Made by a program: the position numbers and the translations under genes. Of a stretch of 34,120 nt of DNA, positions 21,851 through 30,234 are shown piece by piece. The notes under the pieces are model-generated. The model had not been told where the DNA came from, did not search any database, and saw nothing but the letters and a program-made list of their open reading frames with translations. Each line of letters begins with the position of its first letter. Within the stretch, counting starts at the first letter, position 1. Location of the stretch: assembly GCA_041394885.1 (NCBI GenBank), contig JAWKHI010000058.1, forward strand, positions 1 through 34,120, in the 5' to 3' direction. The stretch is from DSOI01 sp041394885. GTDB lineage: Bacteria > Acidobacteriota > Terriglobia > Bryobacterales > Bryobacteraceae.

Positions 21851-22020
21851 CCGATGTCGACTCCCCACCCCGTACTAGCTTTATCGCCCAACGCTTTCGT
21901 CAGGAGCTCTAGCGGCTGGGCGCGATTCGTCATTCGTCGTGTTTCTCGAATTGTACTGGTAATTCGGCCGCTTTTCCCTCCTTCGGTCTCTGCGCTTTAG
22001 ACTTCAGCCAGAATGTAGCG

Positions 22021-22662
22021 TCAGCGAGGCATCACCCGGCGCGCAAACCGGGCGCGCTCCACCATCGACGGATGCGAACGGTCGTCCACCTCGATTCCGT
22101 TCGCCAGGTCCGAATTCGTCATCAACCGTAGTCCGTCGATTAGCGCCGACACCGGTTCTCCCATCCTGTGCAACGTCTGAATCGCGACGCCGTCGCACAC
22201 TAACTCCAGCTCCCGCATGCGCGCAAAATCCCTCCTCCTCCGCGCCTCCTCGAACGCCTCCCACACGTAGTCATGCCCGATCTCGTGCGCCACGAGCGCC
22301 TGAATCTGCCGTGCGGAAAGCAGCCTGAGCGCGGTATCCGTAATCAGGACCACTGAGCGCGCATAGATCGCGAGCCGGGCTTGCCGGGACCGCACCACCT
22401 TCACCAGGTAATCGCCCTCACGCCCGTGCGCTTTCAGCACCGGTGTCACCGCGTCCAGTTTTTCCCGCTGATTCGCCGTCAGCGCGGTCACTTCTCCCTC
22501 CGCTGGCAGCGACGCCACAATTCGCGCCCTCAGCTCAGCCGAAAGGCGCGGCGGTACCTCGAGCCGGCCCAACCGTTCGATCGCCGCCTGGAATTCGTCC
22601 GCCGCAAAACACCCGCTGCTTGCGGCCACGACCGCAAAAACCGTTAGAATAAAGTTGCGCAT
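22021..22662 (-). CDS. Exported M48-type zinc metallopeptidase
   Basis: 213 aa. The N-terminus MRNFILTVFAVVAASSGCFAADE is a signal peptide; C18 in SSGC is a weak lipobox, so lipid anchoring is possible. ALVAHEIGHDYVWEAF carries HExxH (H126, E127, H130), and RELELVCDGVAIQTL supplies the ExxxD-type third ligand region (E153, D157), as in M48 proteases. It is small, with no extra membrane domain; the C-terminal HPSMVERARFA also fits M48 proteins. ATG 22662 was chosen for the signal peptide; GGAT lies eight bases upstream and is modest. It is divergent, with 108 bp between, from a CadC-TolB regulator that might control it (inference). Confidence 0.85.
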   Translation of the reverse strand: MRNFILTVFAVVAASSGCFAADEFQAAIERLGRLEVPPRLSAELRARIVASLPAEGEVTALTANQREKLDAVTPVLKAHGREGDYLVKVVRSRQARLAIYARSVVLITDTALRLLSARQIQALVAHEIGHDYVWEAFEEARRRRDFARMRELELVCDGVAIQTLHRMGEPVSALIDGLRLMTNSDLANGIEVDDRSHPSMVERARFARRVMPR

Positions 22663-22770
22663 GAGGCGATCCTGCGCGCCGGGCTCGATGGAAGTCCTTT
22701 GCGCGGCGGAAGATCGGTCCAGGGGTTTCGAAGGATTCGTCCAGGAAAAGCTTAGAGGCCTGGAATCAAC

Positions 22771-24840
22771 GTGGTACACCAGTTCGGCACTTGCGTCCTC
22801 GACACCGACAAGCGGCAGTTGAGCCGTGCCGGCCAGTCCGTGCCCTTGGCTCCGAAGACCTTTGACCTGCTTCTCCTCCTGGTCGACAGCGGCGGCCGGG
22901 CGCTCTCGAAGGCCGAACTTATCAAATCCCTCTGGCCCGATACCTTCGTCGAGGAGGCGAACCTCTCCTTCCAGATTTCGACCCTCCGCAAGACCCTCGC
23001 CGACGACGGCGTGCGGATCGAGACCGTCCCCAAGTACGGCTACCGCTTCACCGGCGACTTGGTTCCCACATCCCAGCCGCAGGCCACCGCCCCGCCCCCG
23101 GCACGCCGCTTTCACTGGGCCATCCTCGCCGCCGTCGTGATTACTGCGGGTGCCGGGCTCGCCTTCATGGGTCTCCGCTCAGACGGAGGTGGCTCGACAC
23201 CCTACCGGGCCGTTCCCTTGACGGCGTTTCCCGGAATCCAGGCCAAGCCGAGCCTCTCGCCCGACGGCAGCCAGGTCGCGTTCGCCTGGAATGGCCCCAA
23301 TGAGGATAACTTCGATATCTACGTCAAACTCGTCGGTCCCGGCGAGGCCGTCCGCCTTACCGTTAACCCCGCCCGCGACTACTCACCTGCCTGGTCCCCC
23401 GATGGCAAACAGATCGCGTTTCTCCGCTCCGTGGATGGGCAACGCGCCGTGCTCTTCGTGATGCCCGCGCTCGGCGGCGGACTGGAACGCAAGGTGGCCG
23501 ACATCGAACAGCCTCCCATCCGCCACAGCTCGGTCCTCTCTTGGTCGCCCGACTCCCGGTACGTGGTCGCCGCCACGCGTTTCCGCGAGAACGAACCCTG
23601 GGGCATCTGGCGCCTGCCCCTCGAAGGCGGTCCGCCGGAGAGATTGACGACTGCGGGTACTTCTTTTCCGTTCGACTCTGCGCCGGCCTTCTCGCCCGAC
23701 GGGAAGTCGCTGGCCTTCATCCGCATTCTTGCCTCGAACCGAAACGAGATTTGGATCCGGAACTCAAACGCGGATACCAGGCGGGTTTGGTCGGAAGGAG
23801 CCGCGATCACCACCGTGGCCTGGGTAGACAACCGCCGCCTGGTCTATAGCGGAGGGTCGGTCGGCGGCGATGTTGAGCACGGCGTTCGGATGGTCGAGCC
23901 GGATTCGGGCAAGCCGCCCTGGAATCCCGGGTTCGGCGAAGGCGCGAACGCCGTCAGTGTGGCCCGTAACGGAAACCTCGTCTACGCCCGCCACCACTTC
24001 GACGTGAATCTCTGGCGCTTCGATCTCACCACCCCGTCCGCTGTTCGGCAGCGCCTCGCTCCCTCGAGCTACCAGAATTGGACGCCGGCATACTCGCCGG
24101 ATGGCCGCAAGATCGCCTTCGCCTCCACACGGAGCGGTCTCGAGGAGGTTTGGGTCGCCGACGCGGACGGCAGCCATCCCGTCCAGGTCACCCGCATCGG
24201 CAGCGGTCACGCTGCCAATCCGCGCTGGTCGCCAGACGGCCTGTCCCTGGTGTTCAATTCCTGGTCCCCCCGGTCGGACTTGTTCGTAGTAACCCTTAGC
24301 GGCGGTTCGGTCAAACGTCTCACCGATGACCCCCGTGACGAACTCGAGCCCGTTTGGTCTCGCGATGGCAAATGGATTTACTGCGGTTCGAATCGGACCG
24401 GACGGCTCGAACTCTACCGGCTTCCCGCTGCCGGCGGACCTCTCGTGCAGATCACCCGCAACGGCGGCCTCCACGCCGAGGAATCCTCCGATGGCGAGTG
24501 GATTTATTACTCGAAAGATCCCTACTTCCCCACCTCGATCTGGAAAATCCCTCGCGGCGGCGGCGAAGAGACTCGCGTGATCGAGGACGTGAGTTACTCG
24601 ACCAACTTTGTCCCCACCGCCAAAGGGATCTACTTCGTCTCCGGCGAGCGGCGCGATCATCACACCCGCACCACGGCGCTCGAGTTCTACGACTTTTCGA
24701 ACGGCAGCCGCAAGATCATCACGCGGATCGAGAAACCCTTCGCCTTTGGCCTGACGCTTTCGCCCGATGGCCGGTCCCTGGTTCACCCGCTCGTCGATCA
24801 AAGCTCGAGCAATCTGATGCTCGTCGAAAACTTCCGTTGA
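22771..24840 (+). CDS. CadC-type winged-helix/TM/TolB-like beta-propeller one-component regulator
   Basis: 689 aa. Residues 1-100 are an OmpR/PhoB-type DNA-binding winged helix (FGTCVLDTDKRQLSRAGQ, LAPKTFDLLLLLV, VPKYGYRF). A single membrane segment follows at about 115-135 (WAILAAVVITAGAGLAFMG). The rest is a periplasmic TolB/WD40-like propeller with repeated SPDGSQVAFAWNG, SPAWSPDGKQIAF, SWSPDSRYVVAA, SPDGRKIAFAST and WSPDGLSLVF, ending SNLMLVENFR. This layout is a membrane-bound transcription factor sensing an external signal without phosphorelay. The start is a GTG at 22771 with GGA six bases upstream. A broken paralogue lies at 30235-32304. Targets are unknown; the divergent protease gene is the nearest candidate. 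Confidence 0.93.
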   Translation: MVHQFGTCVLDTDKRQLSRAGQSVPLAPKTFDLLLLLVDSGGRALSKAELIKSLWPDTFVEEANLSFQISTLRKTLADDGVRIETVPKYGYRFTGDLVPTSQPQATAPPPARRFHWAILAAVVITAGAGLAFMGLRSDGGGSTPYRAVPLTAFPGIQAKPSLSPDGSQVAFAWNGPNEDNFDIYVKLVGPGEAVRLTVNPARDYSPAWSPDGKQIAFLRSVDGQRAVLFVMPALGGGLERKVADIEQPPIRHSSVLSWSPDSRYVVAATRFRENEPWGIWRLPLEGGPPERLTTAGTSFPFDSAPAFSPDGKSLAFIRILASNRNEIWIRNSNADTRRVWSEGAAITTVAWVDNRRLVYSGGSVGGDVEHGVRMVEPDSGKPPWNPGFGEGANAVSVARNGNLVYARHHFDVNLWRFDLTTPSAVRQRLAPSSYQNWTPAYSPDGRKIAFASTRSGLEEVWVADADGSHPVQVTRIGSGHAANPRWSPDGLSLVFNSWSPRSDLFVVTLSGGSVKRLTDDPRDELEPVWSRDGKWIYCGSNRTGRLELYRLPAAGGPLVQITRNGGLHAEESSDGEWIYYSKDPYFPTSIWKIPRGGGEETRVIEDVSYSTNFVPTAKGIYFVSGERRDHHTRTTALEFYDFSNGSRKIITRIEKPFAFGLTLSPDGRSLVHPLVDQSSSNLMLVENFR

Positions 24841-24935
24841 TCGGCGCGCGTGGTAGCCTGACGCGATGTCTCAGCGCCTATGCTCGCAGCTTGATGTGGA
24901 TGCTCGGGCTCGTCCTGGCCCTAAACTCAGAACTC
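24841..24935. other. Short junction after the CadC-TolB gene
   Basis: A short plus-strand frame from ATG 24866 (MSQRLCSQLDVDARARP...) runs into the transposase remnant and stops. It might be the clipped start of a lost gene, but the evidence is slight. Confidence 0.2.
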
Positions 24936-25277
24936 CTATAGTAGGGGGTCAGCAGATGGGGCGGCTTGGTTAACGTCGAGCAATCGGAGAGCGAGGATCG
25001 GACCGCCGTCCAGCATGCGAGAGTTTTGGTGATTGAGATCGGCGAGCAAACTGCCGAGTGCTTCCGCCACCTTGGGGGAGTCCGGTCTTTGGAGCAGAAC
25101 TTCGATTTGATCGGGGCCAGTGGCACGCACGATTCCTGGTAGCTGGAGAAGGCCGCGAAAATTGCTTAATGCGTCTGTGGGATTTTGATAGAACCGATGC
25201 ACAATCAAGCCGCACAGGAGCCCGCGCTCGATCCTCACGTCATCCCTCGCTCCCCTACGTCGATCTCGTGGCGGCAT
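24936..25277 (-). pseudogene. C-terminal remnant of a transposase
   Basis: A 113-residue frame whose main part (HRFYQNPTDALSNFRGLLQL, IEVLLQRPDSPKVAEALGSL, MLDGGPILALRLLD) resembles, from memory, the C-terminus of a transposase type common in acidobacteria; I cannot name the IS family. The catalytic region is missing. The first 20 residues (MPPRDRRRGARDDVRIERG) fall in a DNA block shared with the copies near 27.2 kb and partly 29.2 kb. This suggests an internal deletion derivative of a mobile element. Confidence 0.45.
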
Positions 25278-25383
25278 CGACGGACTGGCCCTGGCGAGAC
25301 CGCCCCCTCAGGCAACCCCGAACGGCGGATCCTCAGTGATTCTGTCGCCCAGCCGCCTCTTTTTGAAGACCTGACAAAATCAA
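25205..25383. repeat. Repeat family copy 1 (block plus right terminal motif)
   Basis: It contains the block CGCTCGATCCTC...CATCCCTCGCT...GTGGCGGCATCG and then, at 25352-25383, a terminal motif containing TTTTTGAAGACCTGACAAAA. The block recurs in the same orientation at about 27178-27230. The terminal motif recurs inverted at 27034 and 29078 and directly at 32485. Confidence 0.55.
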
Positions 25384-25453
25384 AACCGATCTAAACGCGA
25401 GCGAAGCCGCCCCGAAAAGAGCTGCGCAACGATCTCCCGCCACTCGAAGCCCC

Positions 25454-25478
25454 GATCTATACTGCGTCAGTGTAGATC
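25454..25478. promoter_or_regulatory. Inverted repeat upstream of the broken RCC1-like gene
   Basis: GATCTATACTG and CAGTGTAGATC form 11-base arms with one mismatch around CGT. It contains TATACT, which could be a -10 box, and lies about 140 bp upstream of the ATG at 25615. It may be an operator or a hairpin. Confidence 0.4.
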
Positions 25479-25614
25479 TCTTCCGCATTGCGTGATCGCA
25501 ACACCGGAGAGGACCATATGTTGGCGCTCGTACGAGTCGGGAAGTGAAGAAGCGGGGTTGTAGATTGGCAATGGCAAGTCACGTGCATCCGCTCTCTGTG
25601 AGGAGGATACGCAG

Positions 25615-25808
25615 ATGCGAATTCTTGCGGTTGTCATGGGTTGTTTGATTCTTCCCTGTGCGAACGTGAGCGTGCAAACGGTCACAGGATGGGGAAGTAA
25701 TTGGTCCGGTCAACTGACATTCCCGCAAACAGGGCAGCCGTCAGGACAGCCCGGACGTACCAATCCGTCGAAGACCTCATACAGCAACATCCTATCGATG
25801 TCACCCCC
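25615..25808 (+). pseudogene. 5' fragment of an exported RCC1-repeat-like protein, interrupted by an insertion sequence
   Basis: A strong GAGGAGG precedes ATG 25615 by eight bases. The frame gives a signal peptide (MRILAVVMGCLILPCANVSVQ), then TVTGWGSNWSGQLTFP. The latter resembles one strand of an RCC1 repeat ('v.aWGdN..GQl..p'), as in secreted acidobacterial RCC1 proteins. Homology ends near SNILSM, where sequence of the insertion element begins; the remaining plus-strand frame is only the antisense of the transposase. The 3' part of the gene was not found beyond the element. Confidence 0.6.
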
Positions 25809-26645
25809 CCCGCTCACTGAAGAAAGGTGCCCCGGAAGTGAACTGGATGCCCGGGGCCGATCTGCGTGGGTGGCATTTCCGTACGGTCTTTGTCCACTCC
25901 CGGCTCGTCCCTGTTCCGCTTTTCCGCCGTCTGAAAGATGCTCGCCCTATCCGTGTACAACAACACCGGCCGTCCGAATTTCTCCACATACCCCCACAGC
26001 ACCTTCATGTTCTCTTCGGTGGAGTCGCTCCGTACGAATCGCGCATACAACCGGCTGGTGGCGTCGTCGATCATCGCGATCAGATAGAGCTTCTCGCCCC
26101 GGCCCTCCAGCCAGTCGTGCTCGCTGGTATCCCACTGCACCAACTCCCCGAACCGGCTCCGTCGTGGACGCCACAGGTGCACCTCTTTCACCTTGGCCTT
26201 CTTTCCATGCCATAGCTTCGCCCCGATCATCCACTTCCGCACTGTCTCCTTGCTCACATCGATCCCGTGCTTGCTCCTCAGATACTCCGCCGCCAGCGTC
26301 GGTCCGAACCCTTGGTACACCGGCGCGGACAAGATCTTCACCGCCTCCCGCTCGATGCCATCCTCGATCCTTCGATTCGAAGGCTGCCCCCGCAGCTTGT
26401 GTACCACCGCCTCGTCTCCACGCTTCTTCAACTCGTAAATCAGTCGCTTCACTTGCCGCACACTCAGTCCCAGTTCTTCCGCCGCCTCCCGCTGTGTGAT
26501 CAGTTTCTGCTTCGCCTTCTTCAGCGCCACAAGCCGGTTACGGTCGGCTTCCGTCATCAGTAGCTGTCCTTCCTGCATCCTCACAGCGTGAGGCTGTCAG
26601 GGGGACATGTCTACTTTGCTCAAAGGGGACATTATCACTTTGCTG
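25809..26645 (-). mobile_element. Remnant of an ISNCY-type insertion sequence
   Basis: It consists of the truncated transposase plus its intact 5' end. Beyond the transposase start lie two direct 'GGGGACAT..CTACTTTGCT/GGGGACATTATCACTTTGCT'-like units (26599-26645), typical end sequences for this kind of element. The other end was deleted close to 25850 or 25809. It sits within the RCC1-like gene. Boundaries are approximate because no target-site duplication could be identified. Confidence 0.6.
25814..26557 (-). pseudogene. 3'-truncated ISNCY-family transposase
   Basis: From ATG 26557 (MTEADRNRLVALKKAKQKL; GGAAGGA nine bases upstream) the product has a helix-turn-helix (QREAAEELGLSVRQVKRLIYEL), a linker, and the first part of an integrase-core DDE domain: RFGELVQWDTSEHDWLEG with the first aspartate, and YLIAMIDDATSRLYARFV. 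Homology stops after EMPPTQIG. The usual continuation with the last catalytic residues is replaced by an unrelated short tail (PGHPVHFRGTFLQ). Loss of the catalytic glutamate region makes it inactive. In-frame GTG 26584 and ATG 26578 are weaker starts. Confidence 0.75.
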
Positions 26646-26860
26646 CCACAGCGCAGAATCTATCGCGGGTACCGATGCATCTGGCGGTCTGATCGGCCTA
26701 TCGGTCAGACGGCAAGAAGCAATATTTCCGGATATAGGCAGCCCTCCCAGTCTGCGAAGGCACGGTAGATCTGATAGTCCGCTTGAGCAACCAACGAATC
26801 GAGGATCGCCGCGCGAACGATCGAACGAACGCCTCTCAAGGCTTCCCAAGGGACGCTTAT
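26646..26860. other. Stretch with no recognisable gene
   Basis: About 215 bases between the insertion-sequence end and the phage-like remnant. Reading frames here are short and show no family resemblance, and no clear regulatory site was found. Confidence 0.3.
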
Positions 26861-26861
26861 C

Positions 26862-27060
26862 GCTGCGTCGCAGCCCGTGGGCTCTGGCGGCGAAGGGCAA
26901 CCCGGCGGCGAATATCTTCCTCGCCAGGAATCTGCTCGGCAACCGGGACTACTTCCGCAACGAACACTCGGGCCCGGAAGGCGAGGCGATCACGGTAGGC
27001 TATGACCTATCGAGACTGACGGCGAGGCGAGAGTTGATTTTGTCGGGTCTTCAAAAAAAA
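26862..27060 (+). pseudogene. Possible remnant of a phage terminase-small-subunit-like gene
   Basis: One plus-strand frame reads ALAAKGNPAANIFLARNLLG, then NRDYFRNEHSGPEGEAITV and GYDLSRLTARREL. The 'AA.GN.aa.iFl.kn.lG.rD...ehsGpdG' pattern recalls phage DNA-packaging small subunits and related helix-turn-helix proteins. No start codon or upstream domain is present, and the frame runs straight into the repeat at 27034. A decayed fragment is the most that can be said. Confidence 0.3.
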
Positions 27061-27243
27061 GCGGCGGGCCGACCTAATCGAGTGAATCGATCTGCTTCGT
27101 CGAGGCGGAAAACACGCTGAGCTCCCATTAGGTCAAGCTTTTGAAACGGCACGGCTTCGAAACGTGCAAGCCCGGCGCTCGATCCTCATGCCATCCCTCG
27201 CTGAACCTACGATGATCCCGTGGCGGCATCGATACTCCCTGAG
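27034..27243. repeat. Repeat family copy 2 (left terminal motif plus block)
   Basis: It starts with TTGATTTTGTCGGGTCTTCA (27034-27053), followed by AATCGATCTGCTTCGTCGAG (27087-27106), a GGCTTCGAAACGTGCAAGCC segment, the CGCTCGATCCTC block and GTGGCGGCATCG. The first 150 bases match the copy at 29078 in direct orientation with scattered changes. The last 60 bases match the copy at 25205. Confidence 0.7.
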
Positions 27244-27452
27244 CGAGAATGCCCTCGCAAACACGACCTTTTAGCTGGCTCGCACTTAGCGTTCGGAAAC
27301 ACGTGGTTTCCGAACTGGCCGACCGGTGGCACTCCAGCCGGGCGGATAGCGCATCAGGTTCCGCGGACCTCGAGACCACCAGGTGATGCCAGGTTGCCGA
27401 GGAGCGTTCCGCGAGTGGCAGACCTTTCTCTGGCGCCGGCAGCGCCGCGCGA
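27244..27452. other. Stretch with no recognisable gene
   Basis: About 210 bases downstream (minus strand) of the FAD oxidoreductase pseudogene. Nothing recognised. Confidence 0.3.
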
Positions 27453-28810
27453 CTACGACGAAGCCGGTTTGATGTTCTGGTTCACGCGGAAGAAATTCTC
27501 CGGATCGTACTTGGCTTTCACCTTGGCCAGCCGGTCATAATTGCCGCCATAGCTAGCGCGGACCCGATCCTCGCCCTCTTCCATCATGAAGTTTACGTAG
27601 GCGCCACCGGCTCCGTAGGGATGGACCGCGTCGAAGTAGCCCCGGGCCCAGTTGGTGATTTTTTCCGATTGGCGGGATCCGGATCGACGCCCACGATCAC
27701 TTGGCCCAGACGGCGTCGCGGTAATTCCAGGCAGTGTCACTATTGCCCACGCGATGCGCCGCGCCGTTGACCGGATACAGGTGCATGGTGGAGTGCATGG
27801 TAGGCATCTGGCTGCCCCACTTGACGTTTTCAGCGATGGAGGCGTCGGAAAGCTCCTTGACGAAGTCAGCTTTCCAATACCACTGCAACCCCGGGGGAAA
27901 GAGGCCGTCGAAGAGGCTGTTGAGCGCAGGCATCGGCACCGGGCCGACGCCATCCAGCAAAGGTTTGCGAAACTGGCGAACGGGTTCGAGCAGCTTGTTG
28001 GCTTCCTCCATGGGCACCGGGCAGCACCATAGAATCGCAGCGACCTTTTGAGGTGCAGATGTTCGGGAAATAGCGGCACTGGAGGGACCGACAGGAATGC
28101 GAACCAGCCACCCACAGTGTCGGGCGCCTTGGTAATGAATTCGGCGTAGAACTTCATTACGTCGGCGGCATCGTCGAGGTCCCAGAACATCGGGCCAGCA
28201 GATACCACGCTAATGGGATGCGCCTTAAACAGGAAGGAGGTTACGACGCCGAAGTTCCGCCGTCGCCACGCAGTGCCCAGAACAGGTCGCTATTCTCCTG
28301 TGCATTGGCGATCACGAAGCGGCCGTCGGCCAGCACCACGTCAGCGCTGCGCAGGTTGTCGATGGTCAAGCCGCATTTGCGCGTCAGATGGCCCAGCCCG
28401 CCGACGCCGGTGGTAGAAATAATCCCGGTCGGGATGGCCAGACCAAAGGCGTGCGTGGCGTGATCCACGTCGCCCCAGGTGCATCCGCCGCCGACGCGCA
28501 CGGTGCTCGCCGCGGGATCCACGTGCACGTACTTGATGCCGGAAAGATCGATGGTAAGCGCATCGTCGGCGATGCCAAGGCCGCCGGCGTTGTGGCCGCC
28601 ACCCGACGGAGACACGCAACCCGCTGGCTCGAATTTCACGGCGGCGATCACGTCGCATTACATCCACGACTGAGCGATGAGCCGCGGCTTCTTGTCGATC
28701 ATGGCGTTATAGACTTTGCGTGCGTCGTCGTGATGGCGCTGCCTTGTTCGATCAATTTCCTCGCGCAGTTGCGCGCGGAACTGGGCTGCCACACTTTCTG
28801 AGGTAATCAT
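27453..28810 (-). pseudogene. Frameshifted FAD-binding (berberine-bridge-like) oxidoreductase
   Basis: Read from ATG 28810, the pieces are: MITSESVAAQFRAQLREEID... to LIAQSWM then a stop; then in line SGGGHNAGGLGIADDALTID, RVGGGCTWGDVDHATHAFGL and STTGVGGLGHLTRKCGLTID (PCMH-type FAD-binding domain) to FWALRGDGG. A one-base shift near 28260 moves the reading frame to NFGVVTSFLF and AGPMFWDLDD. Another shift near 28030 gives ANKLLEPVRQFRKPL and GLQWYWKADFVKEL. A last shift near 27700 leads to the BBE-type C-terminus YGGNYDRLAKVKAKYDPENF FRVNQNI. The expected GGLTLGGGLGHL is shortened to GGLGHL, an in-frame deletion. At least four lesions make it non-functional. Confidence 0.85.
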
Positions 28811-29077
28811 ATGGGTCTATCCAGGGACTTCCACTTGGGCTTCGGGCACCCGGAGCTTACCACAGGCGGGCTGTGGCCGGGCTCGTGCCCCTGCGAGCGG
28901 AAACGGGGAAGTTGATCTGAAAGGCCGAAGCCGACCGTCGAACACCGCTGGACTGCGGTGTGTGTCCGCAAGATCCGACCAGTTGTTGCATGTGCTCGGG
29001 GAGCGGGCGCCAGGCTTGGGGAACTCGGCGGCCTGCCGCGTCGTCCCTCCCTACCGGCGAAAGCCTCCATCAGGGGA
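28811..29077. other. Stretch with no recognisable gene
   Basis: About 270 bases. No supported gene, RNA or clear regulatory site. It would contain the former promoter of the FAD oxidoreductase pseudogene. Confidence 0.3.
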
Positions 29078-29240
29078 GTTGATCTTTTCGGGCTTTTAAA
29101 GAGGGCAGCGGGGTCGACCTAAATCGAGGAATCGATCTGCTTGGTCGAGGCGGAAAACGCGCGAGCCACCATTGGGTCCGGCTTTCACACGACATGGCTT
29201 CGAAGCGTGCAAGCCCGGCGCTCGATCCTCGTGGCCACTG
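29078..29240. repeat. Repeat family copy 3 (left terminal motif)
   Basis: Starts GTTGATCTTTTCGGGCTTTT and continues with AATCGATCTGCTTGGTCGAG, GGCGGAAAAC, a GGCTTCGAAGCGTGCAAGCC segment and GGCGCTCGATCCTCGTGG. It is collinear with 27034-27190 but diverged (roughly four bases in five identical by eye), so the copies are old. Confidence 0.7.
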
Positions 29241-29261
29241 CTGAACCGGCAATCGTCCCCA

Positions 29262-29335
29262 AAGATTCACCGCTTCTGGTAGGCGCGCTCGGCCTCCACG
29301 TACCGCCCGCGATCGTAGTAAAGGGTCCCCATGTC
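29262..29335 (-). pseudogene. TPR gene fragment
   Basis: The minus strand reads MNDMGTLYYDRGRYVEAERA then YQKR and a stop, which is one typical TPR unit with the spacing of 'lnnLGtlYydqGryaeAEray'. It resembles the units of the TPR protein at the right end of the window. No further repeats are attached, so this is a broken-off piece. Confidence 0.5.
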
Positions 29336-29497
29336 GTTCATGAAGCGCACCGGCCAGAGTCGCGTCCTTCTTTCAGTTCCGCCGAGCAGCCTCAACCCGC
29401 TCCAGCAAGACGGAGTCGTTTACGTTCACCTTACGCCGGTTGAGTCAGGGCCGGCCGGTACGTATGGTTCGGTGTTGGCGCCAGTTCCGTTCGCTCG

Positions 29498-30073
29498 CTA
29501 GAACCTTGAGCCGGACGTGAAGGGCGCGAGTTGGCCATCGAGGAATATCAGTCCGCTGTGCGACAGCCGGCGCAGGTCCTTTACCTCCCACGGCGCGCGC
29601 ATCACGCCGGCGGGTGCGTGACCCGATGAGCGCAGCAGAAGGTGTCCGATCTCGTGAGCAGCCGCATGACCCAGCAGTTCTCCGAACTCCCAGTTCGATT
29701 CCAGCGCCAGTTCCCGCACGCGGTCGACATAGAGACAGGCGAACACACTCGCTTCTCCTTGAGTGAATGCCATTCCGGTGACCGTCGGCGTGTTTTTCTT
29801 CGACCCGGAGACCAATTGCAGCATCAGGCGGTGGGGCCCGAGGGGCTGGGCACATTGAGTATAGTTCAGAAAACGGCCGGCGACTTCGCAGTCCAGCCAC
29901 ACCAGTTCCACTCCAGCCTCCAAAAAGATCTTCGCCGCCTCTTCCTTCATCGACTCGCGCGCCTGCCGCGCAATGCCGGCACTATCGTAGAGCGCTATTG
30001 TCATCTGCCTCTCCCTCTGCGCCGGAGACATCGATGCAACCAGAAGGAGAGGCCATCCGATAATGTTTTTCAT
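29498..30073 (-). CDS. Exported metzincin-like zinc metallopeptidase
   Basis: 191 aa with signal peptide MKNIIGWPLLLVASMSPAQ. HAAAHEIGHLLLRSSGHAPAG is an extended zinc motif HExxHx7H (H140, E141, H144, H152), followed by GVMRAPW, a possible Met-turn (M158), so the protein looks like a small metzincin-type protease. An N-terminal alpha/beta region contains two cysteines (C62, C74) that might form a disulfide outside the cytoplasm. The spacing to the third histidine is longer than in classical metzincins (HExxHxxGxxH), which may mean a separate family. ATG 30073 is supported by the signal peptide, although no strong ribosome site is visible. It is divergent from the broken CadC-TolB gene. It appears intact in a decayed neighbourhood. 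Confidence 0.75.
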   Translation of the reverse strand: MKNIIGWPLLLVASMSPAQRERQMTIALYDSAGIARQARESMKEEAAKIFLEAGVELVWLDCEVAGRFLNYTQCAQPLGPHRLMLQLVSGSKKNTPTVTGMAFTQGEASVFACLYVDRVRELALESNWEFGELLGHAAAHEIGHLLLRSSGHAPAGVMRAPWEVKDLRRLSHSGLIFLDGQLAPFTSGSRF

Positions 30074-30234
30074 GGCCCGAGGTTGGGGCCGGATGGTGCG
30101 TACCTCCAGCCTCCGGGCATACCAAGCAGGTCATGGCCGTTTCACGCTGGAACTGTCTGATAATAAAGGGTAATAAAGCGACTAGTCACCGATCGAATAC
30201 GGTGATATACTGCGGGGCGTCGGAGGTTGGATCT

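Noticed and set aside
23764..24801. 345-codon minus-strand frame
   Set aside because: Antisense to the CadC-TolB propeller repeats; the apparent repeats in it are mirror images of the blade motifs.
25454..25478. tRNA or intrinsic terminator at the inverted repeat
   Set aside because: No cloverleaf arms or T-loop sequence surround it, and no T-run follows on either strand.
26538..26942. 134-codon minus-strand frame upstream of the transposase
   Set aside because: Crosses the insertion-sequence end repeats and has no family resemblance or ribosome site.
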